From Grimontia hollisae CIP 101886 (GTDB lineage Bacteria > Pseudomonadota > Gammaproteobacteria > Enterobacterales > Vibrionaceae): DNA of 64,000 nucleotides. Location: positions 992,001-1,056,000 of the forward strand of contig NZ_ADAQ01000011.1 in assembly GCF_000176515.1 (NCBI RefSeq), read 5' to 3'. The notes beneath the pieces were generated by a model. That model saw only the letters and a list, made by a program, of their open reading frames with translations, ran no database searches and was not told the DNA's origin. The position numbers and the translations under genes were made by a program. The number at the start of each line of letters is the position of its first letter. Positions within the stretch are counted from its first letter, which is position 1. Below, piece after piece: positions 7,877-17,831 of the stretch.

Positions 7877-9604
7877 TTAAAATGGAAAAAACAAGGGGAT
7901 AAGACTCAACACCAGCGTCGAGTATACCAATGATAACGGTAATCCAACCCGCAGGTAGTCCGTTAATTGATAATTTCCCACACTGTAGACCAAAAGATTG
8001 GTCTGGTAACCATAAGGCGAAATAAAACTCGCACTGGCGCCAAATAAGACCGCCATAATAAACGGCATGGGATCGACGCCATATCCGAGAGCAAGGCTAT
8101 ATCCAATAGGAAATGACAACGCCGCAGCCGCATTGTTGGTGACAAGCTCTGTTAACACCAGAGTCAGCAGGTAGGTCGCAATCAACGCGCCATACACCCC
8201 CCAGCCATTAAACCAGTGGATAAACAGCTCACCTAACTGCCCGGAAAGGCCAGATTCGATCATCAGCTGTGCAAGGCTTAATGCACTGCCCACAATCACC
8301 ACAATCTCTGCCGGAAAACGGCGTTTCAGTTCCACCAGATTGATCACTCCGGTCAGCAGCAACACCGTCAGATACGCCGCCAGACCGTTGAGCAGTGGCA
8401 TCCACGCCATCAACGCTGCGCCAATCACGGCGGCAAAGCCTGCCAGTACCCAGGTGCTCATTTTACTGTCAAGACGCGCACTGGAATCCAGACCGTTTAC
8501 GAGCACAAATTCGCGCTGTATGCGCTGCTGCGCTTTCGCAAACCCTTTACCGGGAACAATTACCAAGGTGTCACCGGCAAGCAGGGTAATATTGCCAAGG
8601 CCGCCTTCAAGCTTTTCATGGCCACGACGAATCGCTACCACTACCGCATCAAAGTTTTCACGGAATTTGGCTTCTTTCAGCGTCTTGCCGAGAATAGAAG
8701 CACTGTGGCTCACCACCACTTCCAGCAGGTTCTGGCCATTGATATGGTGCTGACCAAAGAGTGCCAGCCCTTCCATTTCCTGCAAAGTCGCGACGCTTTC
8801 CACATCGCCACAAAACTGCAGCTTATCCCCTTCGCGCATCACGGTATCCGGGCACACTGGCGCGATGAGTTCACCGTCACGGACGATTTCTGCAAGGTAC
8901 AGACGACGCAGCGCACGCAACCCATTTTCCGACACAGTTTTCCCTGCCAGCGGAGATCCACTTTTGACTTCCGCCTCCAACACGTACGGCAGATCGTCAT
9001 CACTGTCGTCGTCATAGTTTGGCAACAGGTAACAAAACGGGATCAACACTAAAAGGCCACCAGCCAGCACCGCAAGGCCAATCGTCGATGGCGCAAAGAA
9101 ACCCAGCGAAGGCAACCCCGCGTTTTCGACAAAACTGTTGATGATAAGGTTGGTGGAGGTGCCAATCAGGGTCAGGGTGCCACCGAGAATAGCGGCATAG
9201 GAAAGCGGGATAAGCAGGCGCGAAGGCGCATGGCGACGGTTGCGTTTCACTGCCCCGATAAGCGAAACAACCACGGCGGTGTTATTGGTGAACGAGCTGA
9301 GAAACGCGGTCGAAAGGCCCAGTTTTGCGACCACGGTTCCTAGCCTGCCGCTGGCAAGCTGACCACTGACCCAGCCCACCAAACGCGTTTTTTCCAGTGC
9401 AGTGGAGGCCAGAATAAGCAGTATCAGCGTCAGCAGGGAGCTGTTGGTAAAATTCCCTGCCATCGCCTCGACCGATACCAGCCCCGACTGAAAGGCAATA
9501 AAGGCGGCGCCGGCGAAAAGAAAGGCAGGTTTGATTTTGGTCAACACCAAGCCTGCCACTATCGCCAGCAACAATCCCAAGACCAGAGACTGATCCCAGC
9601 TCAT
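7877..9604 (-). CDS. SLC13-family permease with two TrkA-C domains, probable sulfate transporter
   Basis: 575 aa membrane protein with about 12 hydrophobic spans arranged as an anion:Na+ symporter of the SLC13/DASS type. The spans flank two cytosolic TrkA-C (RCK-C) domains at about residues 205-280 and 290-355 (for example GSPLAGKTVSENGL and ILGKTLKEAKF). Conserved symporter segments are SSFTNNTAVVV and ELVTNNAAAALSFP, the paired TNNTA/TNNAA motifs. It begins five bases after cysN and precedes cysC, so sulfate uptake is the likely job. Other anions cannot be excluded from sequence alone. Confidence 0.86.
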   Translation of the reverse strand: MSWDQSLVLGLLLAIVAGLVLTKIKPAFLFAGAAFIAFQSGLVSVEAMAGNFTNSSLLTLILLILASTALEKTRLVGWVSGQLASGRLGTVVAKLGLSTAFLSSFTNNTAVVVSLIGAVKRNRRHAPSRLLIPLSYAAILGGTLTLIGTSTNLIINSFVENAGLPSLGFFAPSTIGLAVLAGGLLVLIPFCYLLPNYDDDSDDDLPYVLEAEVKSGSPLAGKTVSENGLRALRRLYLAEIVRDGELIAPVCPDTVMREGDKLQFCGDVESVATLQEMEGLALFGQHHINGQNLLEVVVSHSASILGKTLKEAKFRENFDAVVVAIRRGHEKLEGGLGNITLLAGDTLVIVPGKGFAKAQQRIQREFVLVNGLDSSARLDSKMSTWVLAGFAAVIGAALMAWMPLLNGLAAYLTVLLLTGVINLVELKRRFPAEIVVIVGSALSLAQLMIESGLSGQLGELFIHWFNGWGVYGALIATYLLTLVLTELVTNNAAAALSFPIGYSLALGYGVDPMPFIMAVLFGASASFISPYGYQTNLLVYSVGNYQLTDYLRVGLPLSLVYSTLVLSLIPLFFPF

Positions 9605-9609
9605 TGGCG

Positions 9610-11043
9610 TTACCCAAGCAACTTACTGATGTCGCGGGCATTCCAGTGCGGGAAGTGCTTGCGGATCAAGGCGTTGAGCTCAACCTCAAACGCAGAAATA
9701 TCAGTTCCGGATGTTTGAACTACGCTGTCTTCGAGCAGCTCGCTGATCATGCCAGCTCCAACGGTCACGTTGGTCAGGCGATCAATCAGGATAAATCCTC
9801 CCGTGTCCGGACAATCGCTATACAGATCCAGCGGCACGGATTCGGTCAGTTCAACCTCACATTCTGCGATACCATTCAATGGCAGGCTGTCTGTGCCAAA
9901 GGTCTCCAGCGAGTTGATATCGACCTGATGGCGGATGTTGCTCACTGCACCCACCGTTTTCTTGCCAGCGACTTTGATGTCGTACTGGCGGCCCACTTCC
10001 AGCGGCGCTTCTGCCATCCAGACAATACGTGCCACCAGTTTGTTGGTCGCCTGCTGTGAATCACCGGCCGGTACGATAAGGTCGCCACGGCTGATGTCGA
10101 TTTCATCAGCCAGGGTCAGTGTCACCGCCTGTCCGGCATGGGCATAATCCAAATCGCCATCAAAGGTGACAATCCGTGCGACTTTCGAGGTTTTCCCCGA
10201 TGGCAGCACTTTGATGTCATCGCCCGGACGCACTTCACCGCCGGCAATAGTGCCAGAAAAACCACGGAAATCGAGGTTCGGACGATTCACGTATTGCACA
10301 GGAAAACGGAAAGTGCGGATGTCTTTTTCTGCGGAAACGTTGACATCTTCCAGCAGGGTTAACAGGGTTTCACCGTCATACCATGGCGTGCTTTCACTGC
10401 GGTCGACCACGTTGTCGCCTTCCAGCGCAGACAGCGGTACCAGTTTGATGTCGATATCGGCATTGAGCTTTTCCGCAAACACGAGGTAATCATCGCGGAT
10501 CTGTTCAAAACGCGCCTGATCGAAATCAACCAGATCCATCTTGTTCACCGCCACAACAAAGTGACGGATACCCAGAGAGCTGGCAATAAAGGAGTGACGG
10601 CGGGTTTGATCCAGCACGCCTTTACGGGCATCAATCAGGATCACCGCCAGATCACAGGTCGACGCGCCGGTTGCCATGTTGCGGGTGTACTGCTCGTGTC
10701 CCGGGGTGTCGGCAATGATGAATTTGCGCTTTTTGGTCGAGAAATAACGATAGGCCACATCGATGGTGATCCCCTGCTCTCGTTCAGCGGCCAGACCGTC
10801 CACCAACAGCGCCAGATCCGGTTTATCACCCGTGGTGCCCACTTTCTGGCTGTCGGCGTGAATCGCAGCCAGCTGATCTTCATAAATTTGCTGGGAGTCA
10901 TGCAGCAGGCGGCCTATCAAGGTGCTTTTGCCGTCATCAACTGAGCCACAGGTCAGAAAACGCAGCAGGGATTTGTTCTGATGTTGGTCCAGATAGGCCT
11001 CAATACCCAGCTCGGCCACTTGTTGTTCAATCACACTGTTCAT
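9610..11043 (-). CDS. cysN: Sulfate adenylyltransferase subunit 1, CysN GTPase
   Basis: 477 aa. GTPase subunit that drives APS synthesis from ATP and sulfate with CysD. The EF-Tu-like G domain shows G1 GSVDDGKS at residues 33-40, [17 protein letters not shown], and NKMDLVD. Two beta-barrel domains follow ([31 protein letters not shown]). There is no C-terminal APS-kinase fusion, which fits the separate cysC. It lies 10 bases downstream of cysD in the same operon. Confidence 0.97.
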   Translation of the reverse strand: MNSVIEQQVAELGIEAYLDQHQNKSLLRFLTCGSVDDGKSTLIGRLLHDSQQIYEDQLAAIHADSQKVGTTGDKPDLALLVDGLAAEREQGITIDVAYRYFSTKKRKFIIADTPGHEQYTRNMATGASTCDLAVILIDARKGVLDQTRRHSFIASSLGIRHFVVAVNKMDLVDFDQARFEQIRDDYLVFAEKLNADIDIKLVPLSALEGDNVVDRSESTPWYDGETLLTLLEDVNVSAEKDIRTFRFPVQYVNRPNLDFRGFSGTIAGGEVRPGDDIKVLPSGKTSKVARIVTFDGDLDYAHAGQAVTLTLADEIDISRGDLIVPAGDSQQATNKLVARIVWMAEAPLEVGRQYDIKVAGKKTVGAVSNIRHQVDINSLETFGTDSLPLNGIAECEVELTESVPLDLYSDCPDTGGFILIDRLTNVTVGAGMISELLEDSVVQTSGTDISAFEVELNALIRKHFPHWNARDISKLLG

Positions 11044-11053
11044 GCTTAATCCC

Positions 11054-11962
11054 TTAGAAGTATCCCTGACGTTTTTTCAATTCCATAGAGCCGGACTGAT
11101 CATGGTCAATGGCCCGTCCCTGACGTTCGCTCGATGTTGCCACCAGCATCTCTTCAATGATCCCCGGCAGGGTGTTGGCTTCCGATTCAATGGCACCGGT
11201 CAGCGGGTAGCAACCCAGGGTGCGGAAACGGACGCTCTTGTGCTGGATTTCCTCACCGTCCTGCAGCTTCATACGGTCATCATCCACCATGATCAGCATG
11301 CCGTCGCGCTCCACAACCGGGCGCACGTCAGACAGGTACAACGGCACGATGTCGATGCCTTCAAGGTAGATGTATTGCCAGATATCCAGCTCAGTCCAGT
11401 TCGACAGCGGGAACACGCGAATGCTTTCACCTTTGTTCACCTGACCGTTATAAGTGTGCCAAAGCTCAGGGCGCTGGTTTTTCGGATCCCACACATGGTT
11501 CTTGTCGCGGAAGCTGTAAACACGCTCTTTGGCGCGGCTTTTCTCTTCGTCACGGCGGGCACCACCGAAGGCAGCATCAAAACCATATTTGTTCAGTGCC
11601 TGCTTCAGACCCTGGGTTTTCATGATGTCAGTGTGCTTGGAGGAGCCGTGATCAAACGGATTGATGCCAGCCGCCAGCCCTTCCGGGTTTTTGTGCACCA
11701 GAAGCTCGAAGCCGTATTTTTTCGCCGTTTCATCACGGAATGTAATCATTTCCCTGAACTTCCAGTCGGTATCGACATGCAGAAGCGGAAAAGGAATTTT
11801 GCCCGGATAGAAGGCTTTACGTGCCAGGTGAAGCATTACGGAGCTGTCTTTGCCGATGGAATACATCATCACCGGGTTATCAAACTCCGCCGCCACTTCA
11901 CGGATAATGTGGATACTTTCTGCCTCAAGCTGTTTGAGGTGGGTCAGGGTCTTGGCTTCCAT
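11054..11962 (-). CDS. cysD: Sulfate adenylyltransferase subunit 2, CysD
   Basis: 302 aa, full length. Adenylates sulfate to APS together with CysN. The PP-loop [12 protein letters not shown] starts at residue 35. Other family blocks are [27 protein letters not shown] and [15 protein letters not shown]. It lies between cysG (14-base gap) and cysN (10-base gap), so the operon is transcribed in the order cysG, cysD, cysN, permease, cysC. Confidence 0.97.
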   Translation of the reverse strand: MEAKTLTHLKQLEAESIHIIREVAAEFDNPVMMYSIGKDSSVMLHLARKAFYPGKIPFPLLHVDTDWKFREMITFRDETAKKYGFELLVHKNPEGLAAGINPFDHGSSKHTDIMKTQGLKQALNKYGFDAAFGGARRDEEKSRAKERVYSFRDKNHVWDPKNQRPELWHTYNGQVNKGESIRVFPLSNWTELDIWQYIYLEGIDIVPLYLSDVRPVVERDGMLIMVDDDRMKLQDGEEIQHKSVRFRTLGCYPLTGAIESEANTLPGIIEEMLVATSSERQGRAIDHDQSGSMELKKRQGYF

Positions 11963-11976
11963 TCTCTGTTGTTTCC

Positions 11977-13398
11977 TTAGCCTAAATTAACCACGGAAGG
12001 CGCATGGGCATCACCTGCCGTATGGAATGATTGCTTTCCGTACCAACTGAGCTGATCGGCCAGTTGTACGACTTCACCGACCACAATCAGCGCCGGTGAA
12101 CCCACGCCTTCTGCCAGTGATTCCAGCTCGCTGAGCGTGCCTTTATAGATTTTCTGATCGCTGCGGGTGCCGTTTTCTATGATGGCAACCGGGGTTTGTG
12201 GATCGCGTCCGTGCTGAATTAATTGCTGCTGGATATGGGCGCTTTTCATCAGGCCCATATAAATCACCAGTGTCTGGCGGCCACGCGCAAGCGTCGCCCA
12301 GCGGAAACTGTCGTCTTCTTTTTTAAGATGACCGGTAATAAACATCGCCGTTTGAGCATAATCACGGTGGGTCAGCGGAATACCGGCATAGGCGGTGGCC
12401 CCCGCTGCGGCGGTAATACCCGGCACCACCTGAAACGGCACGCCTGCCTCCTGCAGCACCTGAAGCTCTTCGCCGCCACGGCCAAACATGAAAGGATCGC
12501 CCCCTTTCAGGCGCACCACGCGATGACCTTTCTGGGCATATTTCACCAACATGGCGTTGGTGTCTTCCTGTGACACGCTGTGGTAGCTGGCACGCTTGCC
12601 GACACAAATCAGCTCAGCATCGCGGCGGCAAAGCTCCATGATCTCGTCAGACACCAGATAGTCATACAGCACCACATCCGCTTGCTGCATCAGTTGCAGC
12701 GCGCGCAGGGTCAAAAGGCCCGGATCCCCCGGCCCTGCGCCAATCAGTGCCACTTCACCCTGGAGGGAAACACCGTCAGTCAGGCGTTCCAGCTCGGCTT
12801 TGGCGCCGTCTTCATCGCCCGATGCCACTAGAGAGGAGAATCGACCATCAAAGGCCATTTCCCAGAATTTGCGGCGACCATTCAGGGTCGAAATTTTTTG
12901 TTTCAGGGTGTCGCGAAACTCCCCGGCAAGTTTCGCCATCCGGCCAACGTGCGACGGGATCAGGGTTTCGAGCTTCTCGCGGATAAGCCTTGCCAGCACC
13001 GGGGATTTACCGGCTGAAGAAATCGCAATCACAATCGGGCTGCGATCAACAATCGAGGGGACAATAAAGCTGCACTTCGGGGTGTCATCCACCACATTTG
13101 CCAGCACGCGGCGCTTGTCAGCCGCTTTGGACACCAGCTCATTGACCAGAGGATTATCGGTGGCAGCAATCACCAGAAATACCTTGTCCAGGTGTTCAGG
13201 CTTAAAGCCTTCCTGCATCCAAACCACATCGCCATTTCCGGCGGCATGTTGCACTTCCTCACTGGCGTCAGGCGCCACAACAGTGACAGACGCACCGGCT
13301 TTCATCAGCATGCGCGATTTGCGCCATGCGACTTCACCGCCCCCGACAACCAGACAGGCACGTCCTTCCAGCTTTGCGAAAATTGGCAAGTAATCCAT
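11977..13398 (-). CDS. cysG: Siroheme synthase CysG (uroporphyrinogen methyltransferase / precorrin-2 dehydrogenase / ferrochelatase)
   Basis: 473 aa trifunctional enzyme making siroheme, the cofactor of the sulfite reductase CysI encoded elsewhere in the window. The N-terminal dehydrogenase/chelatase module has the NAD-binding stretch [17 protein letters not shown] from about residue 15. The C-terminal SUMT module has [35 protein letters not shown], and [21 protein letters not shown]. It is the first gene of the cys operon, and its leader contains a tandem 20-bp duplication. Confidence 0.95.
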   Translation of the reverse strand: MDYLPIFAKLEGRACLVVGGGEVAWRKSRMLMKAGASVTVVAPDASEEVQHAAGNGDVVWMQEGFKPEHLDKVFLVIAATDNPLVNELVSKAADKRRVLANVVDDTPKCSFIVPSIVDRSPIVIAISSAGKSPVLARLIREKLETLIPSHVGRMAKLAGEFRDTLKQKISTLNGRRKFWEMAFDGRFSSLVASGDEDGAKAELERLTDGVSLQGEVALIGAGPGDPGLLTLRALQLMQQADVVLYDYLVSDEIMELCRRDAELICVGKRASYHSVSQEDTNAMLVKYAQKGHRVVRLKGGDPFMFGRGGEELQVLQEAGVPFQVVPGITAAAGATAYAGIPLTHRDYAQTAMFITGHLKKEDDSFRWATLARGRQTLVIYMGLMKSAHIQQQLIQHGRDPQTPVAIIENGTRSDQKIYKGTLSELESLAEGVGSPALIVVGEVVQLADQLSWYGKQSFHTAGDAHAPSVVNLG

Positions 13399-13410
13399 CT
13401 TGAGAGCCCT

Positions 13411-13450
13411 TTTTATCCATTGGGGTCACTTTTTATCCATTGAGGTCACT
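13411..13450 (-). repeat. 20-bp tandem duplication in the cysG leader
   Basis: TTTTATCCATTGGGGTCACT at 13411-13430 is followed directly by the same unit with one change (G to A) at 13431-13450. On the transcribed (minus) strand each copy reads AATGGATAAAA, which resembles the real cysG start (ATGGATTAC). The proximal copy supplies the AAAAAGG that serves as the cysG ribosome site. It looks like a slippage duplication. Whether it alters translation is unknown. Confidence 0.8.
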
Positions 13451-13697
13451 ATAGAGAGTTGGTGTTATTACTTGAAATTCTAAAAATTCATTTTTTATAA
13501 CGTTATGAGTATTACATCGTTTCTCCGTCGCATTGATTGATCGCCCAAACCTTCCTAACATCCTGTCTTGAATGCTTTTGGTTACATTCCAGTTAATTCA
13601 ATCCATTGATCACACTTACAAATGAAATGTAACCATTTCAGGCCACCACAATGCAAAATAGTCATACTTTTCAGTCCATGAACATTCGGAGAGAGTC
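13451..13697. promoter_or_regulatory. Divergent region between the cys operon and cpdB
   Basis: AT-rich non-coding region that must carry both the cys operon promoter (probably CysB-controlled, from family knowledge) and the cpdB promoter. A GGAGAG ribosome site stands just before the cpdB ATG at 13698. I could not place a CysB site with confidence. Confidence 0.4.
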
Positions 13698-15677
13698 ATG
13701 ACACTTTCAGCCAAACCGCTATCCATCGCCGTGTTGACAGGCATGCTTACCATGGCAGGCCCGGCAATGGCAGATACCATCAAGCTGCGCATCATCGAAA
13801 CCACCGACATTCACACCAATGTGATGGATTACGACTACTACAAAGACACGCCGAGTGAAAAAATCGGTCTGGTACGCACCGCCACCTTGGTGAAAGCGGC
13901 GCAGGATGAAGTGGAAAACAGTGTTCTGGTTGATAACGGTGACCTTATTCAGGGCAGCCCCATGGGCGATTACATGGCCGCTAAAGGCATCAAAAAAGGG
14001 GAAATTCACCCCGTTTACAAGGCAATGAACCTGCTGGACTACGATGTCGGTAACATCGGCAACCACGAGTTTAACTACGGCCTCGATTTCCTTGACCGTT
14101 CACTGGAAGGCGCCACATTCCCCTATATTTCCGCCAACGTGATGGATGCCACTACCGGCAAGCACTACTTCACCCCTTACATCATCAAAGAGCACACTTT
14201 CAAAGACACCGATGGCAATGCCCATCAGGTGAAAGTGGGTTATATCGGTTTTGTGCCGCCACAAATCATGGTATGGGACAAAAAGAACCTTGAAGGCAAG
14301 GTGATTGCCGAAGACATCAAGGCCAGTGCAGAAAAGCTAGTGCCTGAGATGAAAGCTAAAGGCGCAGACGTGATTGTCGCCGTGCCGCACTCCGGCCTGT
14401 CGCAGGATGAATATCAAGCCATGGCAGAAAACTCGGTCTACTACCTTGCTGATGTGGACGGCATTGATGCTATTGCCTTCGGTCACGCCCATGCGGTGTT
14501 CCCGGGCAAAGGCTTTGACAACATCAAAGGGGTCGACAACCAGAAAGGCACCATCAAAGGGGTAGCTGCAGTGATGCCGGGCCGCTGGGGCAGTCATGTC
14601 GGTATCATGGATCTGCAACTGGACAAGCAAGACGATAAGTGGGTCGTCACACCGGTACAAAGCGAGGCTCGTCCAATCTTTGATGGCAAGTCACTGGCAG
14701 CGCCAAATACCGAGATACGTAAAGCCCTGGAAGATGACCACCACGCGACCCGGGAGTTTGTTAACCAGCCTATCGGCAAAGCCAATGACGTGATGTATAG
14801 CTTCCTGTCACTGGTGCAGGATGACCCAACGGTACAAATCGTCAACCTGGCGCAGAAAGATTATGTCGAGCGCTTTATCCAGGGCGACCCGGATCTGGAC
14901 GGCATTCCTGTGCTGTCAGCCGCCGCACCGTTTAAAGCCGGCGGACGTAAAAACGATCCTGCCAACTTCACGGAAGTGGAATCCGGCGAGCTGACTTTCC
15001 GCAATGCCGCCGATCTTTACCTCTACCCGAATACCCTGGTCACCCTGAAAGTGACTGGCAAGGAAGTGAAAGAATGGCTGGAGTGCAGCGCGGGACAGTT
15101 CAACCAAATCGATCCCAACTCCAGTGCCGAACAATCCCTGATTAACTGGGACGGTTTCCGTACCTACAACTTTGATGTGATTGATGGCGTTAACTATCAG
15201 ATTGATATCACCCAGCCAGCCCGTTACGACGGCGACTGCAAACTGGTCAATGCCGATGCAGAGCGGATCCAGAACCTGACATTCAACGGCAAACCGATTG
15301 AGATGGCCCAGCCCTTCCTGATTGCAACCAACAACTACCGTGCGTACTCAAACAAATTCCCGGGTACAGGTAACCACTTCATTGCCTTCGCCTCGCCGGA
15401 TGAAAACCGCACCGTGGTTGCTAACTACATCAGCGCAGTTACCAAAGAAAAAGGCGAAGTCACGCCAACGGCGGACAACAACTGGTCTTTCGCGCCTATC
15501 AAGACCGATGCCAATCTGAATGTGGTATTTGAAACATCGCCGAGCGAGAAAGCAGCGAGCTTTATTCAGGCCAAAGGCCAGTACCCGATGGAGAAAGTAG
15601 GCACAGACGATGTGGGCTTTGCCAAGTACCGCATTGACCTGAAGAAACAATTAACAATTGGTTACCATCATGTTTAA
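13698..15677 (+). CDS. cpdB: Periplasmic 2',3'-cyclic-nucleotide 2'-phosphodiesterase / 3'-nucleotidase CpdB
   Basis: 659 aa with a signal peptide ([17 protein letters not shown]). Releases nucleosides and phosphate from 2',3'-cyclic and 3'-nucleotides in the periplasm. The metallophosphoesterase domain shows [42 protein letters not shown] and [10 protein letters not shown], all metal-binding blocks. The C-terminal 5'-nucleotidase domain has [17 protein letters not shown] and TNNYRAYSN. In E. coli cpdB lies near the msrA/ytf genes; here the cys operon separates them. Confidence 0.96.
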   Translation: MTLSAKPLSIAVLTGMLTMAGPAMADTIKLRIIETTDIHTNVMDYDYYKDTPSEKIGLVRTATLVKAAQDEVENSVLVDNGDLIQGSPMGDYMAAKGIKKGEIHPVYKAMNLLDYDVGNIGNHEFNYGLDFLDRSLEGATFPYISANVMDATTGKHYFTPYIIKEHTFKDTDGNAHQVKVGYIGFVPPQIMVWDKKNLEGKVIAEDIKASAEKLVPEMKAKGADVIVAVPHSGLSQDEYQAMAENSVYYLADVDGIDAIAFGHAHAVFPGKGFDNIKGVDNQKGTIKGVAAVMPGRWGSHVGIMDLQLDKQDDKWVVTPVQSEARPIFDGKSLAAPNTEIRKALEDDHHATREFVNQPIGKANDVMYSFLSLVQDDPTVQIVNLAQKDYVERFIQGDPDLDGIPVLSAAAPFKAGGRKNDPANFTEVESGELTFRNAADLYLYPNTLVTLKVTGKEVKEWLECSAGQFNQIDPNSSAEQSLINWDGFRTYNFDVIDGVNYQIDITQPARYDGDCKLVNADAERIQNLTFNGKPIEMAQPFLIATNNYRAYSNKFPGTGNHFIAFASPDENRTVVANYISAVTKEKGEVTPTADNNWSFAPIKTDANLNVVFETSPSEKAASFIQAKGQYPMEKVGTDDVGFAKYRIDLKKQLTIGYHHV

Positions 15678-15706
15678 TTAATGAAAAAATAACGCTTAAT
15701 ACAAAG

Positions 15707-15734
15707 AAACCGCGGTTCTAATCGCGGTTTTTTT
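15707..15734 (+). terminator. Terminator after cpdB
   Basis: AAACCGCG (15707-15714) pairs with CGCGGTTT (15723-15730), with more T residues to 15734. Confidence 0.85.
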
Positions 15735-15814
15735 GTAGGTTATCAAACTGATTTGGGACAAATAGGCTATTACAAAGTTAGCCCGAGAAATTTAAAAAAT
15801 CAGGAATAACAATA

Positions 15815-16264
15815 ATGCAATGGATCACTCTCACCTTTGGTCAGTTGTCGACCCGGCAACTCTATGATCTGTTAAAACTGCGCACCGACGTCTTCGTCGT
15901 GGAGCAACACTGTCCTTATCCGGAACTGGACGGTCACGATACCCATCCCGACACCCGCCACCTGCTGGGTTACCGGGATGACAAGATGACTGCGTATGCC
16001 CGGATTTTACCCGCAGGCCTCACCTACCCGGACATCAGTATTGGCCGTGTTGTTACCGCCCGCACCGAGCGGGGAAATGGGTGCGGGAATGAGCTGGTCA
16101 GGCAAGCCATCATCCAGGCGCACGATGTGTGGCCAAATGCCCCAATCACTATCGGCGCCCAGTACCATTTGCGGGAGTTTTACCGTCGCCACGGTTTTGA
16201 GGAGATTTCAGAACAGTACCTGGAAGATGGCATCCCCCATATCGACATGCGCCGTGCTGCCTGA
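15815..16264 (+). CDS. elaA: ElaA-family GNAT acetyltransferase
   Basis: 149 aa, full length for the ElaA group of GCN5-related acetyltransferases. The N-terminal LYDLLKLRTDVFVVEQHCPYPELDGHD is diagnostic. The acetyl-CoA-binding region is IGRVVTARTERGNGCGNELV (the R/Q-x-x-G-x-G/A type). The substrate is not known. It is monocistronic and ends just before the terminator of the converging ytfB/oapA gene. Confidence 0.88.
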   Translation: MQWITLTFGQLSTRQLYDLLKLRTDVFVVEQHCPYPELDGHDTHPDTRHLLGYRDDKMTAYARILPAGLTYPDISIGRVVTARTERGNGCGNELVRQAIIQAHDVWPNAPITIGAQYHLREFYRRHGFEEISEQYLEDGIPHIDMRRAA

Positions 16265-16274
16265 ATAGCGGGGA

Positions 16275-16300
16275 TAAAAAAGGCTGCCCGCTGGCAGCCT
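16275..16300 (-). terminator. Terminator of the ytfB/oapA-like gene
   Basis: AGGCTGCC (16281-16288) and GGCAGCCT (16293-16300) form an 8-bp stem with a four-base loop. The A run at 16275-16280 becomes a T run on the minus strand. Confidence 0.82.
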
Positions 16301-16315
16301 GAATCCTGTTTGCCG

Positions 16316-16924
16316 TTACTTACGGCGGGCAAAACTGCCGTCTGACAGCCTGAAGAAGATCACTGATGCGCCAGCGGTTTCAATTTGCAGCATATCGAGT
16401 GAACCTTCGGCATTGCGCTTAAAGCGGAGCAACTGGCCGGGCTGAATTCGGCTCAGGGGCTTATCATCCCCTTCAATGGCGGAAATTGCATAAAGATCAG
16501 GCAATGGCAACGCCTGAGTCCGGAAGATATTTGACAGCGTATCACCACGCTGCACCTCATAATTCACCCAATCCGTACTCACAGTCTGGGTTGGCGCAGG
16601 CCGTGGTGCGCCCTGTCCAGCCTCCTGATTGCCATTTACTTGTGATTGCCCCACCGCCAGCGGGACAGAGACCCTTTCTCCGGTTGATGTCACCGCAGGC
16701 GTATCGCCATCACGGGATGGCCAGAGTAACAACACCACCAGCAGGGCAGCCAGCACGGAAATGCCGGTACGATGCAGTTTCGGCAGGGATTGCCAGTAGG
16801 GTTGAATGCGTTTAACCCAGGGAGACAGCGCGGCTTTCGCTTTTTCCAACGCGCTTTTAATGGCCTCGCCCAAAGGGGGCGTGGTGGGTGCTGTTCCTTT
16901 TTCGCGCTTTCCTTTCAAGGTCAT
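16316..16924 (-). CDS. ytfB: OapA/YtfB-like LysM-type cell-envelope protein
   Basis: 202 aa from the ATG at 16924 (GGGAG site); a TTG start four codons upstream is possible. The N-terminus is basic and cytosolic, followed by one transmembrane span (LAALLVVLLLWP), a Pro/Gln-rich linker, and a C-terminal OapA/LysM-like domain (NYEVQRGDTLSNIFRTQAL, then PLSRIQPGQLLRFKR). E. coli YtfB is a division-site protein that binds glycans. It lies next to and divergent from fklB, the same arrangement as in E. coli, which supports orthology. Confidence 0.82.
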   Translation of the reverse strand: MTLKGKREKGTAPTTPPLGEAIKSALEKAKAALSPWVKRIQPYWQSLPKLHRTGISVLAALLVVLLLWPSRDGDTPAVTSTGERVSVPLAVGQSQVNGNQEAGQGAPRPAPTQTVSTDWVNYEVQRGDTLSNIFRTQALPLPDLYAISAIEGDDKPLSRIQPGQLLRFKRNAEGSLDMLQIETAGASVIFFRLSDGSFARRK

Positions 16925-17075
16925 TACCTCTCCCAATTTCCTCTTCCAGTATCTCAGTGAATGCCTTAGCGCTAAATATTAGATCGGCAATATCAGCAAA
17001 ATGTCAGGCTTCTTCCGATCGTCTGACATTTGTACTGTCAAAGAATTCCCGCGGAATTACAACCTGAAAGTCGAT

Positions 17076-17105
17076 TTGTCCCGTACGGCGGGGAACTGTT
17101 ATCCT
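17076..17105 (+). promoter_or_regulatory. Probable sigma-70 promoter of fklB
   Basis: A TTGTCC -35-like hexamer at 17076-17081 and a TATCCT -10-like hexamer at 17100-17105, spaced by 18 bases, end 35 bases before the fklB ATG. Read by eye only. Confidence 0.45.
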
Positions 17106-17140
17106 TGTCCACTTTAAACCCGTAAATAAAGAGAGACGAC

Positions 17141-17761
17141 ATGTCTGATGTAAAACTGGAAACCGTAGAACAAAAAGCAAGCTACGGCATCGGTCTGCAA
17201 ATGGGTCAGCAACTGGCAGGTTCTGGTCTGGAAGGTCTGAATGTAGATGCCATCGCGAAAGGTATCGCAACCGCACTGGCGGGTAACATGCCTGAGATCG
17301 ACATCGACGAGATCAACAACGCACTGCGTGAACTGCACATGAAAGCAGAAGAAGTGCGCAAGGCAGCAGCAAAAGAAGCTGCCGCTGAAGGCGAAGCGTT
17401 CCTGGCGGAAAACGCCAAGCGTGAAGAAGTGACCGTGACCGAATCTGGCCTGCAGTACGAAGTGCTGGTTGAAGGTAACGGCGAAATCCCAACATCTGAC
17501 AAGAAAGTGCGCGTTCACTACCACGGCACCCTGATTGACGGCACCAAGTTTGACAGCTCTGTTGAACGCGGCCAGCCAGCTGAATTCCCGGTGACCGGCG
17601 TGATCAAAGGCTGGGTAGAAGCGCTGCAAATGATGCCTGTCGGCTCGAAGTGGAAACTGTACATCCCACAAGATCTGGCATACGGTGAGCGCGGTGCGGG
17701 TGCAGCTATTCCGCCTTTCGCAGCACTGGTATTTGAAGTCGAGCTGCTGGATATCCTGTAA
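17141..17761 (+). CDS. fklB: FKBP-type peptidyl-prolyl cis-trans isomerase FklB (FKBP22)
   Basis: 206 aa. The N-terminal dimerisation domain is helical ([23 protein letters not shown], then a long Ala/Glu/Lys-rich helix). The C-terminal FKBP domain starts at about residue 95, with [60 protein letters not shown] and the final FEVELLDI. It speeds proline isomerisation in folding proteins. There is no signal peptide. The strong AGAGA/GACGAC leader and clear terminator suggest a single-gene unit. Confidence 0.94.
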   Translation: MSDVKLETVEQKASYGIGLQMGQQLAGSGLEGLNVDAIAKGIATALAGNMPEIDIDEINNALRELHMKAEEVRKAAAKEAAAEGEAFLAENAKREEVTVTESGLQYEVLVEGNGEIPTSDKKVRVHYHGTLIDGTKFDSSVERGQPAEFPVTGVIKGWVEALQMMPVGSKWKLYIPQDLAYGERGAGAAIPPFAALVFEVELLDIL

Positions 17762-17779
17762 GTTCTGATTCAGAAAAGC

Positions 17780-17810
17780 AAAGCCAGCACGATAGATGCT
17801 GGCTTTTTTA
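17780..17810 (+). terminator. Terminator after fklB
   Basis: AAAGCCAGCA (17780-17789) pairs with TGCTGGCTTT (17797-17806), followed by T residues. It may also serve the converging LysR gene. Confidence 0.88.
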
Positions 17811-17831
17811 CGCCTGTTATTCTCTCTCGCC

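Noticed and set aside
11042-11980. Long plus-strand frame opposite cysD
   Set aside because: Antisense to a full-length, well-conserved cysD; no ribosome site or recognisable domain.
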